64,000 nt of DNA, from contig NW_024104366.1 in assembly GCF_003945595.2 (NCBI RefSeq), forward strand, positions 186,001 through 250,000, given 5' to 3'. How positions within the stretch are numbered: the first letter of the stretch is position 1; the number at the start of each line of letters is the position of its first letter. The position numbers were made by a program, and so were the translations under genes. Under the pieces are notes generated by a model that worked only from the letters and a program-made list of their open reading frames with translations, made no database searches and was not told where the DNA came from. The stretch comes from Pipra filicauda. Taxonomy: Eukaryota; Chordata; Aves; Passeriformes; Pipridae. This document shows positions 52,783 through 64,000 of the stretch, piece by piece.

Positions 52783-55682
52783 CTCGGGGATGACATCTCA
52801 GGGATGACAGGCTGTATCTGCTTTTCTCTTGTGTCCAGTAACATATTTATAAGCTGCAGAACAAGGACAAGAAACCATTGCGCACAGGGATTCCACTCCA
52901 ACCATAAAAAGATGACCAGTAGGTTTTTCCACTTGATCACACCCACAGACATTACTTGGCAAAATAGATAATGAAGTAAAGCAACTAGGTGACAGTAAAT
53001 AACTGCTAAGGTTAACTCAGAGTCCTTTTATTTTGCAAACAGTACTGTGTACAATTAATTATGGGCAAGGCGAAACAAGGGTGTACCTTCAAGGAGGATA
53101 CTTGGAGAAGCAGAACACGAGGGCGCCAGAACACTCCCCAATAGCAAAAGGAGGATGCACAAGCGGGGAAATACAAAAAGCTTGGAGAGGAACCATAATA
53201 CTGCCTCAAACACTCAGCTCATCAATAAATTTGTCCATCTAACATGAACACTTGATCAAATGCAAATATCGTGAGAAATAGAGGGCTTTAGTACTTTCAG
53301 CACAGATGTAAAAAATGTTGATTTATTTCTGCATGAAACAAGCAAAGGAACAATAAACTCCCTGCTCTGTGTTTGTAAGAGACCAATTGTCCTTAACATG
53401 AAGGACAATAGCATGGGGTTTAGTTTTTGCAGGCTTTTTTATTTATTTTCTTATCACCCTTGTTGATAGCAGTATTCCTTTTGTTTATATTTTTAAATTA
53501 ACAAATAATCACCCTGTTTCAGAAATCTGCAAGAAAGGACTCCCACCCAGGGGTAAGAAGACAGCTGTGTTTACAACAATGTCATTAGGACTTTCTGTTA
53601 GTAACTAACAGATCAAGACTCAGCGGTCTGGTGGTCCGGATACGCTACAGCGAGAACTAAGCCATGAAAGGCCAAGCCCAGAGATTTTATTCATCTACTT
53701 GGGCACTGTAGAGACCTGCCAGAATAGAGCCACACTGCATTTCCATGGTACAGCTCAAGGGAAAGGGCTCTCTTAGAAGAAAAATTAAGCTATCACAGCA
53801 GGGTACCAGAGTGAAAGCAGGAAACTCCCTTCTGTGTGAGCAGGAGCTTTGGGAGTGAGTCCAGCTTTTTGCTGTCGAATGAACCTGACTTCCCTAATGG
53901 CAACATGGAGATTCCCACTGCCACAACTCCCTTCTGCATAGTTCACCCCAAATAGATAATCTGGCCAGAGTTACCATGAAGAAGTCAATTCAAAAAACAA
54001 ATGCTATACTTTTGTCTGCACATGTGAATTTTAAAGACCTCTGACCGGCAATTGCCTCTTGATATCAATGTAAGAGGAGCATGCAATGTTGTTGTTGAGC
54101 TGATAGAACACACAGCTTCAACTTCCAAACTGGGGATGCTGACCGAATGATCAACGTCATACACTCCGACAGGAAGCTAAAATATTCATCCAGAACACCT
54201 TATTTTTGTATATATTTGTGTTCAAAATCTGTTTTCACCTGTTTGTATGAGTGTCAAAATGAAAGCCTCTACTTTCTCTGTTTTCTATTTATACATTAAA
54301 TTTTTCCACATAGAAGAACGTATCTCTTCACTGCTTCCACAAAAATCTTGTCAACAATTAATGATACCATGTATTATTTCACTGAGATGAAATAATACCA
54401 TATACCTAAACAACATCTCAAATAAATGCCTACCACTCAGTACAAGACTGAAGAGTGCATAAGGCTATCATCTGGTAAACCACTAGATTTATTACACCAT
54501 CCCTATTGGAAATACTTACCCATTCTAATGAGATTTAGCAGAAGACATCCTATGGAAAAAGAGGACAGTAACTGGCAGAAAAGGCTGCTTAAGTTCCCTG
54601 CAAGAGTTTGTGCATGCTCCCATTTGTCAGGGTCACTTCAAAGGCTTTGCCTCCTACCCTGTGGGAAAGAAGGCATACAAGAGGGACTGTGAAGGACCAG
54701 TTCACTGCCTCTTTTCCTGATCTCACTAATAGCTGCTATGAAAGGTACTGGGGATGAGGAGTGGAATTATGATAACCTGTTACATGCCCTCTCATCCGAT
54801 GCCAGATGCAGCTCTCGCCAAGACTCCACACCCAGACTGAGCAAGGGTTACGATACCTGGCAAGGACATGCAAACTTCAAGCTCTGCCTTCTTTTCTATA
54901 TGACACTTCAAGAAAATAGGATCCTTGAACTTGTGAATTGTTTACATTTACCACAACTAAAAGTTCTCAAGATTGACAATTTCAAACCCGCTACCTAATT
55001 GTATAATCTCTGCTGGAGGAATTGTGTTCAATTTCAGTTCATGTTGGTGGAGGAGGTAGGGGTAGCTGTATGAGAATTTCAGCTCTAACTGCAAACAGGT
55101 ATTTTAAAAGTACAGATCTAACACAAAACTAAATGAGATAACAACCTTTGCTGTCCCTGGAAGTCCCCCAAATCCCACAACCCCAAAAGACTGTTGAAAA
55201 GGTCTTTCAGTTGAAAGGTCTCATGGCCCTAAAACTCACCTTCCAGGTCTATCACATTTCACGTGTAACATACAGACCATTCTAGAATGGGATAATAACA
55301 TTCCCAACGTGCCTCTGTTTTATCTAATTAAACCGAGTGGTGCATGGAAGTCTCTCTTGAGGTTTGGGTAGGGGGCTTGGAACAACAGAGTCGTGATTCC
55401 AGCTGACACTGCTTGTGAAGAAAGGGTAATGCAAGCAATACACTTGCAAGAAGTCTACAAGAGTTTGTAAAAAAAAAAAAAAAGTATTGTAAACATCTAG
55501 AGCATCTACTTCTAGAGTACGTGGGGACTCAGTCACAGGTCACTTCCTAATATAGCACCAAAAAAATTATCATCCTTTTCAGAGGACCCCAAGTAGTGCC
55601 ACCGTGGCTCCCACTCAGAGAGCGGTTCACCTGAAATCTTCAAAATAATTTAAGAATGTGGATAACCTTTTTTTTTTTTCCA
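52783..55682. other. Gene-free unique sequence
   Basis: No supported gene. A small direct repeat of GGGATGACA occurs just after the CR1 end (52788-52807). An A15 run lies at 55469-55483 and a T12 run at 55668-55679. Sequence around 55270-55315 (GGGATAATAACATTCCC) faintly resembles the middle of a MIR element but is too diverged to call. Confidence 0.5.
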
Positions 55683-55806
55683 TGTTTAGGGAAGGAGAAG
55701 CATAGGATTTGACAGTGACTTTGCTCAAGGACGCACAACAACTCGAACAGTCAAAGGAAGGATAGAACTCAGGTGCTTGATTCCTAATAAACTGCCTGGC
55801 CCTCTA
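55683..55806 (-). mobile_element. MIR-like SINE remnant
   Basis: Read on the plus strand, this follows the reverse-complement 3' half of a MIR element: a GTTTAGGGAAGGAGAAGCATAGG stretch (compare the usual fall of GAGGAAACTGAGGC-like words), then GTGACTTTGCTCAAGGACGCACA, then AAAGGAAGGATAGAACTCAGGT and finally TTCCTAATAAACTGCCTGGCCCT. The order of the CTTGCCCAAGG-, CACACA- and GAACCCAGGT-like words is characteristic of the family. The copy is highly diverged, as expected for an element older than the bird-mammal split. Assignment is from memory. Confidence 0.6.
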
Positions 55807-57145
55807 AATCATTTTTTATATTGCCATTTCCTATGTACACTGTGGCATAGAAAACTCATTAATTTACTAACAACCGTTAGTAAACATTTTCCTGTAACAT
55901 TTCCCCAGTTACCAGCTAATGTTTCATTTGAAAACTGAAGCTTTTATTGACAAAGCCATTTAAAATGTAAAATGAATCATGCAAACCTGCAAACAGGAGG
56001 GGAAAAGTAATCCGCAGAAGAATTATGCAGGGATGTTTCCAAACATGAGAGAGAAAGGCTGAGGAGGCATTGCCTGGCAAGGCTAGTAGGAGAGATTTCA
56101 CCTTTAACTGGAAGCAGCTGTTGTAACCTGCCTAACCCTGATTGAATGCATGTGCTGGGGCCGTGTCTTGCCAGAGCTCTGGCATCAGGACCATAGCAGC
56201 TTTCCTGTGGGCAGTGAGCTCACTCACATTTCTGTTACTTTATCCTGAAAGAAGTTACCATGGAGACTGGCATGAAATGGCAATAGGCCAGCCAGATAGA
56301 GATGGAAAGCACCAACAGAGACACAGAGTCGGAAATCTCAAACTCCTCAAGCCAAGCACTGGGCTTCCTGTGCCCACACGTTCAGCTCAATTCTTCTGTA
56401 TCAGCAGCCTATCAAAGAAGGTTTGGTGGAGTAGTTAAAAGTAGTCTATCACAGCTCACGAACACCTAGTTAATACACATGAGATTGCTTAAGATGTAAT
56501 TGTGTGCGCAAAAGTTGCTAAAAGTGGTGTTAAAACAGCAAAGTAAATGTAGGTGTTTATTTCCCAGGACAAAGTGTAGAATTCCGACAGCTTTCCAGGA
56601 CAGTCCCTTATCTTCTTGGGGTTTTATTGAAACAAAATAACATTGATCAAATACTATTCTCTGATTCCCTACATGCAAGAATAACCTAACTTTAATGGGA
56701 ATTAAGAAAAACTCTAAAGTATTATGGGAAAAGATTCACATTTCTGGTTATTAACTACAGAGCACTTTGGGAATTGCCAGTGGGAACATTAGGTCTTCAT
56801 AAGAGCTGTTCTTTCTCAGAGAAGGATCTGAAGAACTAAGGAATACTTTAACCAAGCCATAATATGCACAGGGTGGGAAGGAGGAGAAAGGCAGGAGATC
56901 CATTCCCACCTGGAGGTATTGCAAGCCTGCAGAATAATGGGTGCGAGCTCTGGCATCTGGAATACACGGAACCTGAGAGCTGAAACACGTTCCCCATCCT
57001 GTTCTGTCTGGGCACTGCTCTCTAGAAAACATTTATGTAAAATTCAAAGCTTAAGACTCTGCCCAAGACAAAATTAAAATCTGTGAGAAAATAGAACAAA
57101 AGAGGGTTCGGGATGAGAGGTACTTCCCCCTGCATGGTTTCTTGG
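55807..57145. other. Gene-free unique sequence
   Basis: No supported gene. The stretch at about 55900-56110 has fairly complex sequence without repeat features and might be constrained, but shows no decisive motif. Confidence 0.5.
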
Positions 57146-57193
57146 TTTTTTTTTTTTTCTGTGTGCTTTTTCTTTTTTTTTTTCTTTTTCTAG
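57146..57193 (+). other. Polypyrimidine tract ending in TAG
   Basis: A T13 run, a short mixed spacer and 26 nearly pure pyrimidines (57166-57191) end in CTAG at 57190-57193. This has the form of a strong 3' splice site. The downstream frame stays open for only about 17 codons in its best phase and no donor with GT in good context follows nearby, so an exon is not supported. It may be a simple T/C-rich tract. Confidence 0.4.
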
Positions 57194-57479
57194 ACAAAGG
57201 CAGAGCTGATGAAGCGCAGGCTCCCCACAGCTGAGTTTAGCCAATGAGCGCAATAGGATTCCAACACACATTTCTGCTTTTCAGACCCATTGTGAACTTT
57301 ATGAACCGTGTTCTTCCACCATCCACTGGGCAAATGCTCCAGGAGTGATTCACAAGCCCTACCACTCGGTACCAAAACAAGCTCCTCTGAGCTGGTTAAT
57401 TTAAGAGTGGAATTAGTCTCTTTGTGCTGACAACCTTTTCTGAAGGCAGAATAATCCCACAGAGCACTTACTGCAAGCA

Positions 57480-57760
57480 TTTCAAACCCTGGTGTTTTAT
57501 AGTGTTACTTTTTACAACATATGTGTATATGTGAAATGTTTCTTTGATACATTCTTTTACCGCAGTACAAAGCATAAAATACAACCCACAGAGCTTCTAA
57601 CTTATTGACATTGCTCCTTGCATTTGCACACATAATGGCAATGTCATCTAAATTGTTCCGAAGTACAATTTACAGCATTAAATAAAATGTCGATTATTTA
57701 ATAAATTTCCAATTTTACTTTTGTACCATAATGCAACTTCTGGAGTCTATCTAGACAAAA
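57480..57760. promoter_or_regulatory. Candidate conserved non-coding element
   Basis: AT-rich but not repetitive, with many short homeodomain or forkhead-compatible words (ATTTAATAAAT, TTACAGCATTAAATAAA, AATTTCCAATTTTAC) and isolated CpGs (CCGAAG, TCGATTA, CCGCAG) that stand out in CpG-poor surroundings. No transposon signature. Picked by texture only. Confidence 0.3.
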
Positions 57761-60700
57761 AGGTAGTTTAATCCAGTAATCTTTCTATAAACCACTGAAA
57801 CAATGCCATCTATTTCTGCATATGTGTCTCTGGAAAAACTAATGGAATTTCTGACATTTCTGGATTTTTTACTAAAAAAAGCCATAAGTGACATGCAAGT
57901 ATTCTCCACAGAAAGTTCTGAGGTCAGACAAGGAAACTGAACTATTTTAACAGATTGAATAGCTTAAGTTTGCATTTTATGACACTGACTAATGATACAT
58001 GCCCAACAGTTTTACATCTCTACCTTAATTCCTCTTCAAACTCTGCTTAGCAGCATAATAAATGCCATATATCTACTATGGTAGGGCAGGTCCTGAGAGC
58101 TCTGACAGAAACCCATCAGTCATGGTTCCTGGGGATGCACCTCTCCCATTTTAGAGGGCAGCTTCACACATGACATTACTTATACAAGAAAACAGGCAGC
58201 AAGTCATGGGGTGGGAGATGCTGGAGCACACAGGAGCTACTTCTACTCCTTTTGCTCCCGGACAAATTATGCTGAGACCGTAATATATGTTCTGAAATAA
58301 AAATGTCTCACTTCTTGTTCTCCTCTTGTGCCTGAAATCTTCAACTTGATGTATGACAAAAGCTGCAATTTCAATTGTCTGGCAAAGAAGACTAGATGGA
58401 CAAGTCCTTCCTACGTAGCAAAAGGCATCATATAATCTGGACATAAGTTGCAGACCTGATAATTCACTATGTCCAGCTTCCAGGGCAAGGAAAGAGGGTA
58501 AAGTGGGGAGGCAAATATCCCACACTTCAAGATAAAGAGTTCTTTCCATTCTGAGCAGTTCAAATCAGGACAAATTTTTCCAAACCAAAGAAAATCAAAA
58601 AATGCAATTAAAATATATATTTATGAACTTGTGAAAAAAATTATATGCTTAAACTAGCACACTTCTCTACTGTAACATCATTTTATACCTGATTTTCTGA
58701 AATGACCAAAATAAAAAAAAGAAGGGGAGAAAGGCATGCATAGCCACACAGTGAGTTCACCATGTGCTCCCTGAACACCCATTCCACAGTATTGTCTCCT
58801 TTAAAGCCATACCTAGTTGCAAGTTCCTTCTGTGAGAATATCAGTGCTGACTCCTTCCTGCTTTTCCCATAAGTTTTTTCTGCTTAACAACTTCTTGTCA
58901 AAAAAAAGGGTGAAAAAAGAAAAAAAAATCCCTTGAAATCACAAGTCCTTCAGATCTTAGAATTAACAGCGATTGTGGTAATTGATCACAAATTACCCTG
59001 AGAAATGACTGTTCACAACCTTTGACTAGGTTCTCCCCTACTGCGACTCACTTTATGGCCTTTTATCTCCCCACTGAGCAGCTGTCAAACATATTAGCAG
59101 GGCCTTAGTTCCATACTTTCAGGGTGTTACAAATTTTGAAAGCTAAGGGTTATTATTACTCACTTTTTTCTGCATGTACACACGTAGGTCCACATTTTAA
59201 CACTGCCGTTTCTGGCACTCCTGCAGATGTTATTTGGGACCATTTAAGACTTCTCTAATGCGCGTCGCACATCATGTCTCTGATTGCTGAAAAGGCATTT
59301 GGATGAGGAAGATGTTGCAGTCGAAACATAATAATTATTATGTCCAAAGAATTCTTTCTACCTTTTTTATTCCTCTCCTCAAATCTATTTCAGAAACTGT
59401 TCCTACCCCTGTAACTCTCAAGCATCGATGTATGTGCCTCTGTAGGCAGAATACAATGGCAATCAAAAAAAAGTATCACAATGGCAGAAATGCCTCTCCA
59501 TGAAAAAAAAAAAACAGATAAAGTTTTGTTCACAAGACAAATTTACATATTAAAAGCTGAATTTATCAATATTTGATTTAAACGTTTGTGCATATACATT
59601 TACTGAACAAAGCCAGATGGGTGCAGGCAGTTACACATCTGTATTCATTAATAGAAAGGAAGAGAGACATTCACAGACAGCCACAGCAACAAGTAACAAT
59701 GAAAAATATTTGGCTTAGCTCTAAGCATTTTATCTCTATTCGTCAACAAAAAATGGAGCCTTCCTCAGGCCTACATTCTTCCTCAACTTTAAGGACCAAA
59801 GTACTTAAATTAGGAGGGTTGCTGATGCAATCAGTGGAGAGAGATGCTTGCAAAGGTGCTGTACCCCACTTGAGACATGATTAGGTAGAATTCTCCTCCT
59901 TGGTCTCACAGAGAAGCTGCAGTTCCTCAGTTAGATGACATAAATTTCAGTCTCAATATTTAACTCCCAAGAAAAAATCTGTGCTTATAGTGAACTAAAA
60001 TGATACAATGCCTTTTATGCAGTGGGCTTACATTATCACAGATACAAATTAGTTTTCAATTATGTTCTTAGCATAAAAGATTGAAATAAAAATTTCTATT
60101 TGTCATTAAAATCAAAAACTAAAGATCACTTTCTGACTGAAGCAGTGGTTACAGTACCTATATGAGCATCACATGCAATGGAAAAAGGTGTACAGCTTCT
60201 CTTCCATGCAGTCTGTACTGATGGAACCAAGAAAAAGTATCTTCTACAGGATTTCATCAGTTTGTAGAATGAGGCCAACCATTTGGGACAACCTATTTTT
60301 AGAAACCAGACAAATAACTTCCAGGCATGCAAAACAGCCATCAGTCTGACAGCTACCATCAACAGGAACAGGCAACTGCTCACACTGAGATTTTCTGTAG
60401 CACCGTAAGGCTCAGATCAGCAAGCCTCACGGTTTCCAAGAAACTCAGTTTTGAAAATAAAACTACCCATGAAACTTCTCCTAATTGTTAAGCATGGTGT
60501 GTATGCAACTTTTAAAACCAAAGGTGTTTTCTTGCTTAAGAGGGAGTCAAGTCCTTCATAAAAGTTAATGGTTTCATCGGTGTTGATCACCCAGAAAGCT
60601 TACAGCATTCTCTTAAGACTGTGGGCTGAGGAAGCCAAGTGGAGCTCTCCCTGCACTAAATGCAAAAATAAACAATTAAATTAGGAGAGAGGACTGACAC

Positions 60701-60769
60701 AGGCAGTGCATGTTAGCTCTGATGGACCTTTCTCAAGGGGAAGACAAGGGAACTGGGAGGAAGCAGCTA
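57761..60769. other. Gene-free unique sequence
   Basis: No supported gene. The 132-codon minus-strand frame at 58151-58549 is the longest non-repeat frame but has no recognisable domain and no neighbouring splice signals of note. An A12 run lies at 59503-59514. Confidence 0.5.
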
Positions 60770-60920
60770 ATCTGTTCTGTCAGCATAATGCAAGTCAAAA
60801 ATGAGCCTTGCATAAAACTGAAGGCATTGTGAGGAAAGGTCTTTTACATTTGCATCCTCCTAACAGTAATTGCAAATTAAATGGGATAATGGGACTTCAA
60901 GTGTGGGACTTACAGATAAC
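60770..60920. promoter_or_regulatory. Candidate conserved non-coding element
   Basis: Contains an octamer-type ATTTGCAT (near 60847), an AATTGCAAATTAAA segment and GGGATAATGGGA within about 60 bases, preceded by complex non-repetitive sequence. The clustering resembles POU/homeodomain enhancers. This is inference from motifs alone, and octamer-like words are common in AT-rich DNA. Confidence 0.25.
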
Positions 60921-61429
60921 ACAGCACCAGTAAGAGATATGCTATTGTATCAAAAAATACATCTTTTGGATAGATGACTGAGATTATAGAGCCCAAACCA
61001 TGCATGGTTTAGTCTGAGTGAGAAGAAAATTCTGTCTTTCTGTCTAGGCCACTACCACTGATTGCTCTGCTTCCTAGATGAAGAATCGTACACAAAACTG
61101 TAACTGGATACATTCCTGTGTGCAACAGAACTTAAAATTAAACACTGACATAATCATGGAGTTTACATCGTAACAGCCTCCTGCCAGTCTACAATATTAT
61201 GCTTAAATCTGCCAGCAGAACGTGGAACAACATAAATACTGCATCAGTGCTTTCGAGCTTACAGCGTGTTACAACTTTGCTTCACAAAGAATATACTTCT
61301 TGTACTCTCCATTGGGAACTAATAGTAATTCAGCAACCCACTGAAGTGCTTTATGCTGAATAAAGGCAAATACCTTAACAGCAGAAGGAAGAAGTTATTT
61401 CTTATATAGAGGTTATGGAATAAAGCCAT

Positions 61430-61579
61430 CCAGCTTCCTATTTCTCTTTTTCTAGGAAGGATGCAATGAAAAGGGTGTCTCAGCTCCAGCACTGGGCAGC
61501 AGGGACTGAGCAGGCAGCCCAGCCATGGGAATCACTGTGTTTTGCACCCAAGAATACTGTCTCTGCAGAAAAGCCTTAG
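61430..61579 (+). other. Acceptor-like site with 40-codon open frame
   Basis: A pyrimidine tract ends in TTTTTCTAG (AG at 61454-61455). Downstream, the phase beginning at 61460 is open for 40 codons and ends at a TAG at about 61577. The stretch is GC-richer than its surroundings. No protein is recognised, the frame is short enough to be chance, and no upstream exon can be linked to it. Confidence 0.2.
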
Positions 61580-62154
61580 CTACTTATCTTGGTTGCTAAT
61601 CACCACTTCTGGGAACATAAAAATGTGACAGGAAGAGCTTCCATTTTGTTCCAAAATCCTCAATACAAAATAAAAGGTTTTTAAAACTCCTTTTTTCTAC
61701 TCACTTTTCTATGTCCCAGAAATAAAACAGGAAGACAGAAGCCCTGCTGGTACCCCACACTGCATGAGAGCACACACCGAATTTTTGAGGGAAGGGCATT
61801 TCCATACGTGGCATAAGTTATGCACAGAGTCATGACCTGCATCAGCTTCCTAGATCCACTCTTGACAGGCTTCTCACTGCAGCACCAATGGCTGAGCAGG
61901 CTCCTCCTGCCTCTAGAAGCTCTGCTGGACCCTCAGGTCTTGGAGGCTGCTCTGTCCACCAAGGGTACGCATGCCCTTGTGTGTGCTTCACACTCCTTCC
62001 CTACAGGCACTCTACATCAACCTGCTGAAAGCTTCACCCAGCTCGTGATTATGCTGGTTTTAAACAGACCATCCTGACATTGCGTCTCACACACACGCAC
62101 ACCTTGTCTCCCAAGGAGGAAATTAAGAGCCAGATGAGAAGTGCCTAGGGCAGT

Positions 62155-62215
62155 ATTTCTCAAACAAGTGTACAGCAGCTGCGTGTGAGGCTCTCCAGTA
62201 AACTGTCAAACCTTC
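62155..62215. mobile_element. Possible hAT-type DNA transposon end
   Basis: The stretch starts CAGTATTTCTCAAAC, close to the CAGTGGTTCTCAAAC-type terminus of hAT (Charlie/MER) elements, and continues with GTGTGAGGCTCTCCAG, which resembles their subterminal sequence. The opposite terminus was not found. Weak call. Confidence 0.25.
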
Positions 62216-62376
62216 AGCTACAGTGAAAGTATTATGCTTGCAGTTCTTTGAAATGATATGTTTTCATATGGTGACCACACATGAAATCTCTCATGGTCAC
62301 GCATGGGCACCAAGTCAATACTTGCAGATGCCATGTTTACCGGCACAATTTTATGGACTTTTACTGCCAGAAAACA

Positions 62377-62405
62377 GGGATGAGGGGTACTGGGGGGGAG
62401 CAGGG
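62377..62405 (+). other. G-quadruplex motif with four-base loops
   Basis: Guanine tracts of 3, 4, 7 and 3 bases are separated by ATGA, TACT and AGCA. This fits the usual quadruplex definition (four tracts of at least three G with loops of up to seven). Stability should be lower than that of the one-base-loop motif at 35681. Confidence 0.75.
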
Positions 62406-64000
62406 TGTTTACATAAGAGAAGATGTCTGAGCCTGCCAGGAGCACAAGCCTTTCATGCTAGTGGTCCTGGCCCTCCTCTGGTTTTCATTCATTTCCTCAT
62501 GGCTCCATTGGAACCCAATACCCACCCTCTTAGCAAGAAAGGAACCTTGCTTAGTAAGAGGAACCTGACAAAAACCCTAAGAAATACAGCATCATCACTG
62601 AGCAGCTTCCTCAAGCCTTTTTCTAGGGGAGGAGATCTGGTCTTGATTTAACTGAAGTCACAACTGTGGTTTTACACAACAGTAAAGCCTAAAGGGTACC
62701 ATAAAGGTACCTTCTACTCTGTGGCAGCAATCACAGCAGCTTCACTGGTCATCTTCAGCATTATTTACTCTTCACTAGTAGCCACCAGTCTGCGAAAGAG
62801 CAGACATTTCAGTCTGTTTTCCCATGCCTAAGAACTGCAATGAAAATCCCTTGAGCTCACTTTCCAACTACTTTTCCAGGATGAGCAGCCACTGGGCACC
62901 ACTCCTGCTAAGCCACACAAAGTCGTCTTAGGGTGCATTCTGTGTGACCACAGCACTTAGAGGCAGCCACAAAGAGGAGGTACCTGGCAAATCTTCATCT
63001 CAGAAAACCGAGGGAAAGTAGGTGGGGTGGTACCTTGTACTTACTGTACTCTGAAAGCAAAAATCTGACTGACTGCCAGGCCTCAGATCAGAGAAGTCAT
63101 AGCTCCTGATTTGGCTTAAAAGAGAAACTCTCATGTGTTTTAATAATTCAACCCTCTACAGCATGTCACAGTAGATGAAATCACATATATTTCCTTTCCA
63201 GAGTGCTTTCAGTTGCTTATAAATTTGCCTGTGTTGCTTAGAACAAAGTCAAGGGCTTGGTTCCTGCACAGAACAGGCAGACTGCAACCTGGCTGCAGCA
63301 CAAGGGCGTCCCTGTTCCGACACCTTCTCTCTTCTCTGGTCCAGGGCAGCCGCATCTCAGCAAGAAAGGCCCAGAGACTGCAATCAAATACTGTTCAGAC
63401 CAGGCATGGCCTCCCCCACTAAGTGACCTGAGGGGAAACCAGATGTCTCCCATAGCTCTCAGAGGAGGTGAGGTTCTCCTGAAGGTGCTTCAGTCATTCT
63501 TTAGAGATCTGACACCAGAAGACTGGCTGCTTTGACTGAAGGATCAAGTCCTAAACACTGGGCTTGGCCAATTTTTAATTTCCTCAGGAGAGCTTCTCCA
63601 GCTTTTCCTGCTGTAGCTAAAGAGAAGCCCAGTTCTTCAGTGGCTCTGACTGCTGCAAAAGCCCTTTTCCTCTTTCTCTCACCATTCACAACTGCCTTGT
63701 GCTACACAGTCTCTGCGTATATAGGTAATTAAATAGTAAAAAAAGTACAAATTTAAAATGGGAAGTTACGAAGGAGTCTTTACTACCTTTGACAGTTGAA
63801 AAAGTAGTCATTTTCTTCTTGAAAGCAAATCACTTCAGAGCAATCAAGGTGTCTATTTGGTTTTAAGCCAAGAAGCAGCTTCTTGCAATATGCTGTGAAC
63901 ACCTGAGAGTTCACCTCTTAATATATAGATTTCAACACTTTTCTCCCCGCCTCACCCGCACTGGATGTAGACAAACATCTCTTGCTTAAGGTTTGTATCT
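62406..64000. other. Gene-free sequence, slightly GC-richer
   Basis: Frames at 63213-63732 overlap on both strands and in several phases, with no recognisable domain. GC is visibly higher at 63260-63700 than in most of the window, but CpG is sparse and no CpG island is seen. The window ends without an identifiable feature. Confidence 0.5.

Noticed and set aside
55260..55340. GGGATAATAACATTCCC segment as a second MIR fragment
   Set aside because: Only a short central stretch resembles the family, and the flanks do not follow the consensus order.
58151..58549. 132-codon minus-strand frame as a gene
   Set aside because: No recognisable domain, no initiation or splice context, and a length possible by chance in 64 kb over six frames.
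63213..63732. Overlapping frames near the window end as a gene
   Set aside because: Frames of similar length occur on both strands and in several phases through the same GC-richer patch. None has a recognisable domain.
1..64000. CRISPR arrays, bacterial operons, phage or insertion-sequence features
   Set aside because: No regularly spaced repeats, no dense coding and no ribosome-binding-site organisation. The window is vertebrate in character.

Overview
This 64-kb window looks like vertebrate nuclear DNA, most probably from a bird. It is AT-rich and CpG-poor, carries many short homopolymer and microsatellite tracts, and has no bacterial-style gene packing. The bird assignment rests on recognisable CR1 LINE 3' ends (590-750, 6139-6200 on the minus strand, 52467-52782) and on two long terminal repeats (12265-12835 and about 20100-20919) that resemble common avian endogenous-retrovirus LTRs. 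The family assignments are made from memory of consensus sequences, without a database search.

No protein-coding gene, rRNA or tRNA could be supported. Open reading frames are short (mostly 60-100 codons), occur on both strands as expected by chance, and show no recognisable domain. The three longest have trivial explanations: 180 and 132 codons lie in an AAAAG microsatellite, and 230 codons run antisense through LTR-derived sequence. The window is best read as intergenic DNA, or as the inside of a very large intron of a gene not visible here.

Layout: 1-4100 is unique AT-rich sequence with one CR1 fragment. 4101-4428 is a large polypurine AAAAG array directly downstream of a 20-bp tandem duplication. 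4429-12257 is unique sequence with a CR1 remnant, a (TA)n array and poly-A tracts. 12258-12842 is a solo LTR with a 7-bp target-site duplication. 12843-19440 is unique sequence with a possible conserved block near 18240-19035. 19440-20919 is a GC-richer composite ending in an old, degraded LTR, followed by a CA-rich low-complexity tract to 21230. 21231-52466 is a long gene-free stretch with a compact G-quadruplex motif (35681-35699) and a candidate conserved regulatory block (about 38000-38540). 52467-52782 is the best-preserved CR1 end. 52783-64000 is unique sequence with a likely MIR SINE remnant (55683-55806), candidate conserved blocks (about 57480-57760 and 60770-60920) and a second G-quadruplex motif (62377-62405).

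I found no convincing new biological system. The most useful leads are the candidate regulatory blocks, the AAAAG array, the two LTRs that appear to share a 3' end although their upstream parts differ, and the one-nucleotide-loop quadruplex motif.
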